A stretch of DNA of 11,451 nucleotides from Muribaculaceae bacterium (GTDB lineage: Bacteria > Pseudomonadota > Alphaproteobacteria > Rs-D84): NCBI GenBank assembly GCA_023665245.1, contig JAMPEH010000057.1:1-11451 (forward strand). The letters are read 5' to 3'. Shown here one piece after another: positions 1-6,012 of this stretch. Position 1 is the first letter of the stretch. Each line of letters opens with the position of its first letter. The position numbers were made by a program, and so were the translations under genes. The notes under the pieces were generated by a model that did no database searches, was not told the origin of the DNA, and worked only from the letters and a program-made list of their open reading frames with translations.

Positions 1-51
1 TCCGGACGGCTATAATTTTTAGCGGTCACCTGCTATCGCGGAAGGTTGTAC
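1..51 (+). repeat. Left copy of a 51-bp terminal inverted repeat
   Basis: Bases 1-51 are the exact reverse complement of 11399-11449, and identity stops at base 52. The copy starts TCCGGACGGC and ends GGTTGTAC. The repeat may be longer, because the window begins at its first base. In the frame of the downstream reverse transcriptase it has a TAG at 20-22, so the RT frame cannot extend leftward through it. The sequence shows the repeat directly. Whether it is an inversion site, an element end or an assembly artefact is undecided. Confidence 0.97.
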
Positions 52-58
52 GATTGAC

Positions 59-820
59 GTGCTGAGACAGTACTATCACTCAGACTGGTACTTCGACACC
101 GACGGCAACCTCCAAAAGACCTACCAGTCACTGAAACAGGGATGCTCCGTCGCATCATGGCTTGCTGACGTGCTTCTCTTCCACATAGACGAGATGCTTG
201 ACCGAATGGACGGCGAGTATGTCCGCTATTCCGATGATATGCTCTTCGTCGGTGAGGATTACAACGCGGCGATGATATGCCTGAGCAACGAGCTTGACAA
301 GATGCAGATGAAGCTCAATCCCAAGAAAGTGGAGCTTTTGAGCCCTGAACGCTGGTTCAAGTTCCTCGGCTACTCCATCAAGGGGGACATGATCTCGCTC
401 AGTTCCACACGCATCAAGAAGTTCCAGAAGGAAATCGAGGGGCGCACCACCAAAGCTAAGGGAACGACGTTCAGGAAGGCTGTCAACGCCGTAAACAGGT
501 TTCTATACAAGGGCGACGGAGAGCATAGCTGGGCGACTCAGATTCTCCCGGTGTGCAACGTGGTCGAGGACATCCAGGAACTCAACAAGTTTGTCATGGA
601 CTGTCTGAGGGCTGTCAAGACCGGCAAGAAAAAAGTGGGAGGGCTCGGCTATGCGGTGTCAAAAAAAGACGGCTGTGTGGAGCGTGGTTTGGGAAGGAAC
701 GTCAAAGCCAACAAAGAAAAAGTGGAAGGAGAGATTGACGGCTACCTGACCCTCAACTGTATGAGGAACGCCATGCTGACGAGCCGTGACGTTTACAGGA
801 CTTTGGTATCCTCCCTCTGA
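59..820 (+). CDS. Reverse transcriptase, 5'-truncated (C-terminal palm and thumb portion)
   Basis: This is the C-terminal part of an RNA-directed DNA polymerase. Counting from the GTG at 59, residues 27-28 are the QG of motif B, 57-60 are YSDD (two of the three catalytic aspartates), 86-90 are LNPKK (motif D) and 102-105 are FLGY (motif E). A basic region with GKKKVGGLGY follows near residues 190-200. The fingers and motif A, with the first catalytic aspartate, are absent. The open frame reaches only to base 23, after a TAG inside the terminal repeat, so the GTG is merely the first usable start and probably not the native one. The QG in motif B argues against a typical diversity-generating-retroelement RT, which usually has SQ there. 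No group II intron maturase domain or domain V was recognised. Class is uncertain: perhaps an unclassified, retron-like or defence-type RT. As it stands here it should be inactive. Confidence 0.9.
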   Translation: MLRQYYHSDWYFDTDGNLQKTYQSLKQGCSVASWLADVLLFHIDEMLDRMDGEYVRYSDDMLFVGEDYNAAMICLSNELDKMQMKLNPKKVELLSPERWFKFLGYSIKGDMISLSSTRIKKFQKEIEGRTTKAKGTTFRKAVNAVNRFLYKGDGEHSWATQILPVCNVVEDIQELNKFVMDCLRAVKTGKKKVGGLGYAVSKKDGCVERGLGRNVKANKEKVEGEIDGYLTLNCMRNAMLTSRDVYRTLVSSL

Positions 821-864
821 CCGTGCATGCGGTGACAGACCGGGTTCCCGGACAATTCAGTGGC

Positions 865-925
865 GGATCTACACACGTTCACCTGAAGCTGGTTGACATC
901 CAGCTTCAGGTTTCCGGCAGGATCC
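865..925 (+). other. Stem-loop, array unit A
   Basis: A perfect 12-bp stem pairs 881-892 (ACCTGAAGCTGG) with 900-911 across a 7-base loop. An outer GGATC (865-869) can pair with GATCC (921-925). It lies just before the GAAGCC linker at 935. No U-tract follows, so it does not look like a terminator for the RT gene. Confidence 0.8.
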
Positions 926-1032
926 TCCCACATCGAAGCCTTGAAGGAACATGCCTTCCGGAAAGTGGTCTGTATGATGACTCCGGGTGCCGTGTATGCG
1001 GCGGCGGCGGGACACTGGTTTGTTCAACTGCC

Positions 1033-1092
1033 GGGACAATAACCGAGATGACGACGTCTTCTGACGTATGACGACGTCATCTGGCTTGTCCC
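1033..1092 (+). other. Three-tier nested stem-loop, array unit B
   Basis: GGGACAA (1033-1039) pairs with TTGTCCC (1086-1092). Inside it AGATGACG (1046-1053) pairs with CGTCATCT (1075-1082). Inside that ACGTC (1054-1058) pairs with GACGT (1063-1067) around a TTCT loop. Nesting of three stems in 60 bases is unlikely by chance. ATGACGACGTC also occurs twice as a direct repeat, so an alternative pairing is possible. Confidence 0.75.
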
Positions 1093-1202
1093 CCAACGTA
1101 TCGACAGAATAAAGCGACATACTATGCCCGTGACCAGCCTCCTTGGAGTGTGCCAAACCCCTCCCCCGTCCGAAAACATTCAGTGACCTGCCTCCGAAAT
1201 AA

Positions 1203-1261
1203 GGAATTCGACACCGGTCTAATGCCAGTGCCAAGCCTTGGACCGGTGTCGAATGCCTTCC
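1203..1261 (+). other. Stem-loop, array unit C
   Basis: A perfect 13-bp stem pairs TTCGACACCGGTC (1207-1219) with 1241-1253 around a 21-base loop. GGAA (1203-1206) can extend it with TTCC (1258-1261) across a bulge at 1254-1257. It precedes the AAAGCC linker at 1288. Confidence 0.8.
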
Positions 1262-1377
1262 ACAAGGCAGGCACACATCAAATGAATAAAGCCACACAAC
1301 ATTTCGGAATGGGGAAAATCGAGTCAGTTCATCACCCAGCGTGGGGTGCTGAAGCCAAGTCCGGCGTATTTATTGAC

Positions 1378-1441
1378 ACTGGTTCGACTGAAGGTCTTAT
1401 GTCCAGGTGCTCACCGTGGACACCGTCCTTCGTTAACCAGT
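1378..1441 (+). other. Multi-tier stem-loop, array unit D
   Basis: ACTGGTT (1378-1384) pairs with AACCAGT (1435-1441), GAAGG (1390-1394) with CCTTC (1427-1431), GTCCA (1401-1405) with TGGAC (1417-1421), and GGT (1406-1408) with ACC (1413-1415) around a GCTC loop, with G1416 bulged. The long bulged hairpin resembles a functional RNA element. It ends ten bases before the GAAGCC linker at 1451. Confidence 0.8.
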
Positions 1442-1482
1442 ATTCAAATCGAAGCCATAAAGTGACACGCCAGACCGGAAAA

Positions 1483-1527
1483 GGCTTCATAAAACAATGC
1501 AGCGTGGCATTCTTAATGCCGGAAGCC
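1483..1527 (+). other. Stem-loop, first hairpin of array unit E
   Basis: GGCTTC (1483-1488) pairs with GAAGCC (1522-1527). Inside it GGCATT (1506-1511) pairs with AATGCC (1515-1520) around a CTT loop. The 3' strand of the outer stem is itself a GAAGCC word, so the linker motif can take part in pairing. Confidence 0.65.
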
Positions 1528-1571
1528 GACATTCAGAGCGTCCGCGTCAAAAGACACGCCCAGTCTCAACC

Positions 1572-1604
1572 TGCGGGTCACCGTTTACCAACCGTGTACC
1601 CGCA
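1572..1604 (+). other. Stem-loop, second hairpin of array unit E
   Basis: TGCGGGTCAC (1572-1581) pairs with GTG (1594-1596) and ACCCGCA (1598-1604), a 10-bp stem with T1597 bulged and a 12-base loop. It is 40 bases before the final linker at 1644. Confidence 0.7.
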
Positions 1605-1692
1605 CGGCTTCGACGGGCAGGACGCGGCTCTCATCGAAATCTTAAAGCCACACGTCATCGGCTTATGGCATAACCTTTTAATAAAAATAAAA

Positions 1693-2148
1693 ATGGAAAA
1701 TATCTATCAGGAAACAATCGGAAAGGTTTCAGAAGGGTCGAGGTTCTCCGTGGACCTGGAACGCAGAAACCTCAAAGTGGATGGCAGACACGTCATCAAG
1801 GAAGGCGCTTACGAGGGCTTGCTCGGTGTTGAGAGGGTCAGCATGGGCGACGCGCTGAGGGAGATTGAAAGGCTCTACCTTCGTTACCGTCACAGCATAC
1901 CTTCAGAAAGGAGTGACAGGAAGCGCAGGCTGTATTTCAACGCCCTTGACGAGCGTCACCTCTCAGACACCGACATGATGTTCGGTGAACGGCGTGAGAC
2001 GGCACAGGCGGCGTTGGAGCTGTATGTGCTGTGCAGCGTGCTGAACGGATCGCTAAGGTGGGACGAGGCTGAGATGGGAAAATGGTTCTGGAAATCCCCC
2101 GGTGCCGAAGGGCTGGTGATATTGAAGAAATGGGTTACTAACGAATAA
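1693..2148 (+). CDS. Unrecognised 151-aa protein encoded downstream of the RT and structured RNA
   Basis: No family was recognised. I chose the ATG at 1693 because it follows an A/T-rich leader (TTTTAATAAAAATAAAA) right after the structured region. The frame is open further upstream, to 1150, but those codons would be the RNA stems and do not look protein-like. The first 45 residues alternate polar and hydrophobic residues and may form a small beta-sheet. Residues 50-120 look largely helical and include a basic patch at 73-79 (RSDRKRR). The C-terminus is Trp-rich, with a WFWKSPGAEG segment at 131-140. A small basic protein next to an RT and an RNA could be an RNA-binding accessory factor, comparable in position only to the small accessory proteins of some retroelements. 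That is inference from context. The next gene starts 11 bases downstream, suggesting an operon. Confidence 0.8.
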   Translation: MENIYQETIGKVSEGSRFSVDLERRNLKVDGRHVIKEGAYEGLLGVERVSMGDALREIERLYLRYRHSIPSERSDRKRRLYFNALDERHLSDTDMMFGERRETAQAALELYVLCSVLNGSLRWDEAEMGKWFWKSPGAEGLVILKKWVTNE

Positions 2149-2159
2149 ATAGCAAAGAC

Positions 2160-3164
2160 ATGGAAAAGAAAAACGAGACAATGATGACATCCTCAACAGT
2201 GATATGCCCCAAGTGCGGCGCTGAGATCACCGTGACAAACAATCAAGAGCGCAAGCATAAGAAGATGACCGCCGACGAGAAAATCGAGGCGTTGCGCAAA
2301 GCCGGGATCAAAGTCGACAATCTCTTCAGCGTGAACAAAGGCGGCGTTGACGGGGTGTTGATATGCGAGAACGGAGGACTGAGACTGCTTCAGGACGACG
2401 ACCCCATCCTCAAAAACATAATGGACGACGGCACAGTGCCGAACGGAAAGCTCTTCCGACGCTGGGTGATGTCACAGATGTTCCACATGCTCACCTACCG
2501 TTCATACGGAGGGGCGGGCTTCACGGAGGCACTAAGAAGAAAGGGCTATTTCTACCAGTGGAGAATGGTGAGCGAGGAACTGAAAACACAGGTCAAGCTC
2601 TTCCGCAACGACCCTGAAAACTTCAAGGCGAGAAACAGATGGTTCAACGCCAACACGGTGGGCAAGATGGCTGACGAATATATCTTCCTACTGACAAATC
2701 ACATTCTGGGATTGCCTATAAAAAGATGCAAGGGTGTGCCTTACAAGAGGATAAACACCCACCTCAATGTGTTTGTCAGCGATACCTATCACAAGGTTAT
2801 CCGGCCTCTTGAAGATATCAGTATGCGGATTAAGGCATCCTGCACCCCCGATCAACTTCATAACAATACAGCCTGGTTCATCAGGGTTATGCGCCGTACC
2901 TGGTGCCATGACTCCCTGAAGATGTCACGGATTTTCATGGACGCTTACAAGGGCTGTGGAGCATACTACACCATGCAGAACATGATATTGTTCCACGGCT
3001 CATTGTTCGAGGAAGCCACATCCAAGGAGGAATCGCTCAAACTGCTTGAAATCAACGCCGAGAATTACACGAGCGAGGGTTACAAGCTGCTTGGGATGCT
3101 GAAACAGCTCATCAAGGACAACAACATAGACATTCACCGCAAAATGGCAGAGTGGAGAAAATGA
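2160..3164 (+). CDS. Conserved-hypothetical-type 334-aa protein with N-terminal CPKC motif
   Basis: I cannot assign a function. Residues 16-19 are CPKC followed by GAEI, like the first half of a zinc ribbon, but no second CxxC follows nearby, so metal binding is doubtful. After it comes a segment starting MTADEKIEALRKAGIKV, then LQDDDPILKNIMDDGTVPN and LFRRWVMSQMFHML. From memory this resembles a widespread uncharacterised family of about 300 aa in Firmicutes and Bacteroidota mobile elements; a search would settle it. The body is rich in aromatic and basic residues and looks mostly helical, with no membrane segment or signal peptide. The start at 2160 is 11 bases after the 151-aa gene stop. 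Co-transcription with that gene is likely, but it may be an ordinary gene of the host element and not part of the RT system. Confidence 0.85.
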   Translation: MEKKNETMMTSSTVICPKCGAEITVTNNQERKHKKMTADEKIEALRKAGIKVDNLFSVNKGGVDGVLICENGGLRLLQDDDPILKNIMDDGTVPNGKLFRRWVMSQMFHMLTYRSYGGAGFTEALRRKGYFYQWRMVSEELKTQVKLFRNDPENFKARNRWFNANTVGKMADEYIFLLTNHILGLPIKRCKGVPYKRINTHLNVFVSDTYHKVIRPLEDISMRIKASCTPDQLHNNTAWFIRVMRRTWCHDSLKMSRIFMDAYKGCGAYYTMQNMILFHGSLFEEATSKEESLKLLEINAENYTSEGYKLLGMLKQLIKDNNIDIHRKMAEWRK

Positions 3165-3166
3165 CA

Positions 3167-3210
3167 GTTACGTTCAAGTTACAATTAAGTTACAAATATG
3201 TTACATAAAG
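3167..3210 (+). repeat. Four tandem 11-bp GTTAC repeats, iteron- or operator-like
   Basis: GTTAC starts at 3167, 3178, 3189 and 3200, exactly 11 bp apart, each followed by six A/T-rich bases. About one helical turn of spacing puts all four copies on one DNA face, as in arrays bound by a cooperative repressor or a replication initiator. The array starts three bases after the stop of the preceding gene, and the last copy overlaps the ATG at 3198. Repression of the downstream genes or an initiator site are both possible. No binding protein can be named. Confidence 0.7.
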
Positions 3211-3460
3211 CATTAAGAAAAGTAATAGCCGCCGGGGACAATCCCGTGATGTGGCACTCCGACAACGGAGAGGACTTTGAGTTTTGACCAATGAAGGCAA
3301 GGACTTCGAGATAGTACATTTCATAGGTGAAAGATACCCGTTGTACACCGGTATGTTCCCCAGAACCTGTATGTACAAGCTGCCAACGGACTGTAGGTTC
3401 ACCGAGCGTGTTTTGGCAGCGGTCAAAAGGAGCGGATTTGTCCCACTTGACATTCAATGA
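3198..3460 (+). pseudogene. Small unknown gene split by an apparent -1 frameshift
   Basis: The ATG at 3198 opens a frame of 29 codons that ends at TGA 3285-3287. The continuation, beginning LTNEGKDFEIVHFIGERYPL, is in another frame from 3284 to the TGA at 3458-3460. Adding one T to the TTTT run at 3282-3285 would fuse the two into a single 87-aa protein with a smooth junction (DFEF-LTNEG). The second frame has a TGA at 3278-3280 and no ATG before mid-gene, which supports a broken single gene over two genes. A sequencing error, a real mutation or ribosomal slippage could each explain it. The run is not a canonical slippery heptamer, so indel is favoured. The product is unrecognised and has no membrane segment. 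The next gene starts two bases after the stop. Confidence 0.6.
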
Positions 3461-3461
3461 C

Positions 3462-3779
3462 ATGGAGGGTTCAGATTTCATATACTGCTCCAGCGTACTG
3501 GGAGCAATACGCATTCCGTGGCAAGAGGTTGAAAGCGGTGTAAAATACGACTCACCGTCATTGCAAGGTTTCACCGACGAGCAATTGATTGAGTTCGAGG
3601 AAGACACCGGCTGCGGATTCTTTGACGAAGTGCCCTACAACCGTGTGGACGGATTGAAGTTCCTGGCACAGTCTGTCAACAATGAGATAGAAGAGTGTTG
3701 TGAAGCCGAAATATTGGCCGCTATCAGAGAGCGGTCGAGGGCTGGACTAAAGAGCAGCAGAGCCGACGCTTTGAAATAG
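3462..3779 (+). CDS. Unknown 105-aa protein
   Basis: The ATG at 3462 begins MEGSDFIYCSSVLG and is preferred over earlier starts in the frame because it lies one base after the TGA of the preceding gene (3458-3460), so translational coupling is likely. An earlier start would overlap the preceding coding sequence out of frame and encode an unlikely Cys-rich peptide. The protein is acidic in the middle (LIEFEEDTGCGFFDE) and ends in a basic helix (AAIRERSRAGLKSSRADALK). No domain was recognised. It is probably a small mobile-element protein of unknown role. Confidence 0.65.
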   Translation: MEGSDFIYCSSVLGAIRIPWQEVESGVKYDSPSLQGFTDEQLIEFEEDTGCGFFDEVPYNRVDGLKFLAQSVNNEIEECCEAEILAAIRERSRAGLKSSRADALK

Positions 3780-3902
3780 CCTACAATAAGGAGTACACAC
3801 GCACAATATATCAACGTGCCGAATTTACGCCAAATAAAGCGATTTAAGCCACTTTTGGCACTCAGGCAATAAGTTATCCACCCAAACAAAAATAAGCGAA
3901 AT
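3780..3902 (+). promoter_or_regulatory. Intergenic leader with weak hairpin and TATCCACCCA motif
   Basis: The 123-base gap holds a possible weak hairpin, GCCAAA near 3830 pairing with TTTGGC near 3853-3859, and the word TATCCACCCA at 3875-3884. The same ten bases recur at 4218-4227 ahead of the DpnD/PcfM-like gene, 28 and 39 bases before the respective ATGs. The duplicated word could be a shared leader or regulatory element. No convincing TAnnTTTG promoter box is present. Confidence 0.35.
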
Positions 3903-4208
3903 ATGACTACTAAGGAAGATTTCATAAAGCGATACAACGCCGTTAAAGAGAACGTAATTAACGCTATGGACATGGCGTTGGAACGGGCAATTGGTAACAG
4001 CGCGTTAGACTTTGATGCTATGCAGGACAATTATGCCGACATCTACCCATTCCTGGGTGCGGTACTTCAACGTGAGGTAAGACATATGTTAGAGGGCAGC
4101 TCCTACGAGTCGGTCAAACGCGCCCAAAAGAGGCAGGCATCCAAATACCGAAAAGATTACCGTATCTGGATGGATTATGCCGGAGACTACAGAAACAATG
4201 GCGAATAA
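3903..4208 (+). CDS. Unknown 101-aa protein
   Basis: Not recognised. The ATG at 3903 follows an A-rich leader (CAAAAATAAGCGAAAT), as is typical for Bacteroidota. The sequence is predicted mainly helical: an N-terminal helix with KEDFIKRYNAVKENVINAMDMALERAI, then a segment DFDAMQDNYADIYPFLGAVLQREV, and a basic C-terminus RAQKRQASKYRKDYRIWMDY. No Cys pairs, signal peptide or membrane segment is seen. Composition and codon use fit a real gene. It precedes the DpnD/PcfM-like gene by 48 bases and shares the TATCCACCCA word in its leader, so the two are likely regulated together. Confidence 0.75.
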   Translation: MTTKEDFIKRYNAVKENVINAMDMALERAIGNSALDFDAMQDNYADIYPFLGAVLQREVRHMLEGSSYESVKRAQKRQASKYRKDYRIWMDYAGDYRNNGE

Positions 4209-4256
4209 TTAACAATCTATCCACCCACGGTCAAAAGGCCGACAAAACGAAAAGAT

Positions 4257-4436
4257 ATGGCAAAATACAAAGTAAAAATGATTGAGACACTGGCCAAGGT
4301 CATCAATATTGAGGCAAAAGATCCGTTCAAAGCCCTTGAAGAGGCTGAGAGAATGTGGTTTGACGGTGACATAGAATGGAACGCTCTGGACGACCATGTG
4401 GACCATGAGGTTTACATGACAGACGATGAAGATTAA
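4257..4436 (+). CDS. DpnD/PcfM-like small protein (59 aa)
   Basis: The 59-residue protein begins MAKYKVKMIETLAKVINIEA, continues KDPFKALEEAERMWFDGDIEW and ends in an acidic tail (YMTDDED). This order, a beta-strand with an xETLxxVxxxEA pattern followed by an AxxxAExxWxxGDI helix, matches the small DpnD/PcfM-like family known from plasmids, conjugative elements and the DpnII region. The molecular function of that family is not established. It is too short for a typical gene caller cutoff, but the start is clear and the family resemblance is good. It lies 48 bases after the 101-aa gene and 55 bases before the clamp-like gene, which fits an accessory-element operon. Confidence 0.75.
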   Translation: MAKYKVKMIETLAKVINIEAKDPFKALEEAERMWFDGDIEWNALDDHVDHEVYMTDDED

Positions 4437-4491
4437 CCAAACGTAAACAAGGCAATAACATAATAAATCAACATACAAAACTGAGACAATC

Positions 4492-6012
4492 ATGGAAAAG
4501 AACAAAGTGGCCGATTTCAAAGTGTCAATCCCCAAGGAAGCGAAGTCGCTGGCAAATTTCGTCGGCAAAGATGCACTTCGTCCCATAACGATGTATGTGG
4601 CGATTATTCCCGACAAGGGGATCTTGACCGCCACGGACACACACATCCTCCAGATTTATAAGGCGGAATGCGAAGGCGAATGGCCTGAGACCGACACACG
4701 CTACACAGTGTTAGCGGAGCCCAAATCCTTCGCTAAATTTGCCGGAAAGGAAGTGCGTGTCACAGTGTCTGAATATAAGAAAATGACAGAAGAAAAGGAC
4801 AGGCTCAACCGCAAGGTCATGGTCGAACACACTTTCGTCACCGTGGATTTTAACGGTGTCACAGTCTACGACGGAGAATCGAAAGGCCGTTTCCCCGATG
4901 TCATGAGAATAATTCCGGACAAATCCAAATGCGTCCCAATAGAACTGGGGACTGAAGGGGTTGACTCGCTCAAAAAGATATGCAAGCTCGCAGGCAACAG
5001 AAACGACTACGATTACATAGCCCTGTCGACGAAAAAGGGTAGCGACCTTCTCACGATCGCAAGAAAACATGACGACTCCGATCCCAACATGAGCTTTGCC
5101 CTGAGACTGAAACACGCAGCAGGGAGTGATTTCACCGTGGGATTCGACACGAACCTGTTAAAGAAGACACTGGAGCAATGTGACGGACACTTATACGTCC
5201 ATGACGTCAACCATCCTGTGTTAATCGGCAATGCCTCTTTCGCCACTGTGATAATGCCTAAGCTCGTGGAAGGACATTCCCTCGAAGCGGTTGAACAAGC
5301 CCGGAACGAACAATGGGAATGGCACACCGGAAGCCTCACGGAAGACATCAAAAAAGTGGCCTTGAAACTTCAGGAACAAGCGTCCGAGTTATGGGGAGAA
5401 GTGTTGGCAATGCACACGGTGGACGGCAAATGCTGCCTGACACCCGGCAATTACGCCGCCCGTGACATAGAGGTCAACAACAAGGCGAAGTGTGGATATT
5501 ACCAGACCCCATGCAACTGGTATGAGAAAATCGAAATCAGACACGGACGCATCAAACTCAGTCTGACATGGGGCAAGCTGTTCGGCATCCTTCCCGTATG
5601 GGAAAGTTTCGTGAAAGAGAAAGCCGTTTTCAAAGTGGGCGATGTCACGGAAGTCACCAGGGAAGTTCTCATAAACAAAGGCGAGGACGTCGTCACCGAA
5701 AAGAGGAAGCTGCGTGTGCTGGGGAAAGGCTGGCTTACGGATGTAAAACGTAATAAACACGACTTCAGGACCGCAGTGTACTACAAGCTCAACAATTGCA
5801 TTTTCCGGGTCGATTTTGTCGACAACACAATAATTGATGACCTGAAGAAGTTTGAGAAGTGGAGCGTTGGCAAAAACGAAAGAGTCAGAGACCTGCTTCT
5901 TGAAAAGGCCAAGACAGACAATGGCTGGAAGAAGATAGCCGAAATGACAGGGTTGCTGAAACCGGAGGAAGGACAAACCCCGGCAGGGTCATTCTTCTTC
6001 CTTTTCAACTGA
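4492..6012 (+). CDS. Sliding-clamp-like protein (DNA polymerase III beta domains 2-3) with C-terminal extension, 506 aa
   Basis: The N-terminal half resembles domains 2 and 3 of bacterial beta clamps. LRPITMYVAII and GILTATDTHIL (about residues 29-55) correspond to the LRP...LxxVATDGHRL stretch. GRFPDVMRIIP (about 136-146) corresponds to the FPxYxxVIP segment opening the third domain. FDTNLLKKTLEQC followed by SFATVIMPKLVEG (about 217-260) corresponds to the FxxxYLxDALxxL...VxMPM end. Domain 1 is missing, so a ring would need a different number of subunits, or the protein may not close a ring. Residues 265-506 are an unrecognised extension that ends in a hydrophobic FFFLFN. It probably acts in replication or repair of the mobile element, or binds clamp partners. 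The match is by motif memory only. It follows the DpnD/PcfM-like gene after a leader containing ACTGAGACAA. Confidence 0.7.
   Translation: MEKNKVADFKVSIPKEAKSLANFVGKDALRPITMYVAIIPDKGILTATDTHILQIYKAECEGEWPETDTRYTVLAEPKSFAKFAGKEVRVTVSEYKKMTEEKDRLNRKVMVEHTFVTVDFNGVTVYDGESKGRFPDVMRIIPDKSKCVPIELGTEGVDSLKKICKLAGNRNDYDYIALSTKKGSDLLTIARKHDDSDPNMSFALRLKHAAGSDFTVGFDTNLLKKTLEQCDGHLYVHDVNHPVLIGNASFATVIMPKLVEGHSLEAVEQARNEQWEWHTGSLTEDIKKVALKLQEQASELWGEVLAMHTVDGKCCLTPGNYAARDIEVNNKAKCGYYQTPCNWYEKIEIRHGRIKLSLTWGKLFGILPVWESFVKEKAVFKVGDVTEVTREVLINKGEDVVTEKRKLRVLGKGWLTDVKRNKHDFRTAVYYKLNNCIFRVDFVDNTIIDDLKKFEKWSVGKNERVRDLLLEKAKTDNGWKKIAEMTGLLKPEEGQTPAGSFFFLFN

Larger units (their letters stand above)
935..1649 (+). 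repeat. Degenerate array with recurring RAAGC[C/G] linker, period about 163-193 bases
   Basis: The linker occurs at 935-940 (GAAGCC), 1111-1116 (AAAGCG), 1288-1293 (AAAGCC), 1451-1456 (GAAGCC) and 1644-1649 (AAAGCC). Intervals between the first bases are 176, 177, 163 and 193. The flanks are partly conserved: GAATAAAGC at both 1108 and 1284, TCGAAGCC at both 933 and 1449, and ACA(C) directly or a few bases after four of the five copies. A second block, ATTCAGTG or ATTCAGAG, occurs at 855, 1178 and 1531. Units share little else at sequence level, but each has a long stem-loop 10-40 bases before its linker. Additional GAAGCC copies at 1351 and 1522 weaken strict periodicity. The short motifs are visible; the array interpretation is inference. 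Confidence 0.45.
821..1680 (+). ncRNA. Large structured non-coding RNA or hairpin array between the RT and the 151-aa gene
   Basis: The region has no credible gene: open frames here overlap on both strands and none has a convincing start or protein-like composition. It does have many nested inverted repeats, starting directly after the RT stop with ACCG/CGGT (821-834) and CCGG-GTTC-CCGG (840-851), and running to about 1604. The strongest stems are at 881-911, 1033-1092, 1207-1253, 1378-1441, 1483-1527 and 1572-1604. The region ends where composition turns A/T-rich (about 1672-1692), just before the 151-aa gene. It lies on the RT sense strand and could be co-transcribed with it. A role as RT template, cofactor or guide array is inference. 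The strand is assumed, since stems score similarly on both strands. Confidence 0.65.

Noticed and set aside
869..1297. Minus-strand open frame of 142 codons across the structured region
   Set aside because: Overlaps the palindromic stems, has Arg/Gly/Cys-rich translation without a domain, and no promoter or leader; most likely chance in G/C-rich sequence.
821..1680. CRISPR array
   Set aside because: No exact 25-40 base repeats; unit spacing is far too long and the repeated words are only 6-10 bases.
1150..1692. A long frame continuous with the 151-aa gene, suggesting a 332-aa protein
   Set aside because: The extra 181 residues would be encoded by the stem-loop region, are low in protein-like character, and the A/T-rich leader directly before 1693 marks a better start.
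59..1692. Group II intron
   Set aside because: No domain V-like 34-base hairpin, no GTGYG 5' end and no maturase X or HNH domain were seen; the structured region is downstream of the RT and modular.
59..1692. Diversity-generating retroelement with template repeat
   Set aside because: Motif B is QG, not SQ, and no near-identical repeat pair with adenine-specific differences was found in the window.
3185..3607. Minus-strand open frames overlapping the small genes at 3198-3779
   Set aside because: The plus-strand frames have coupled starts and stops and fit the uniform gene direction; the minus frames look like shadows.
5977..6009. Hydrophobic C-terminus (GSFFFLFN) of the clamp-like protein as a clamp-binding peptide
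   Set aside because: It only loosely resembles known clamp-binding motifs; no firm support.
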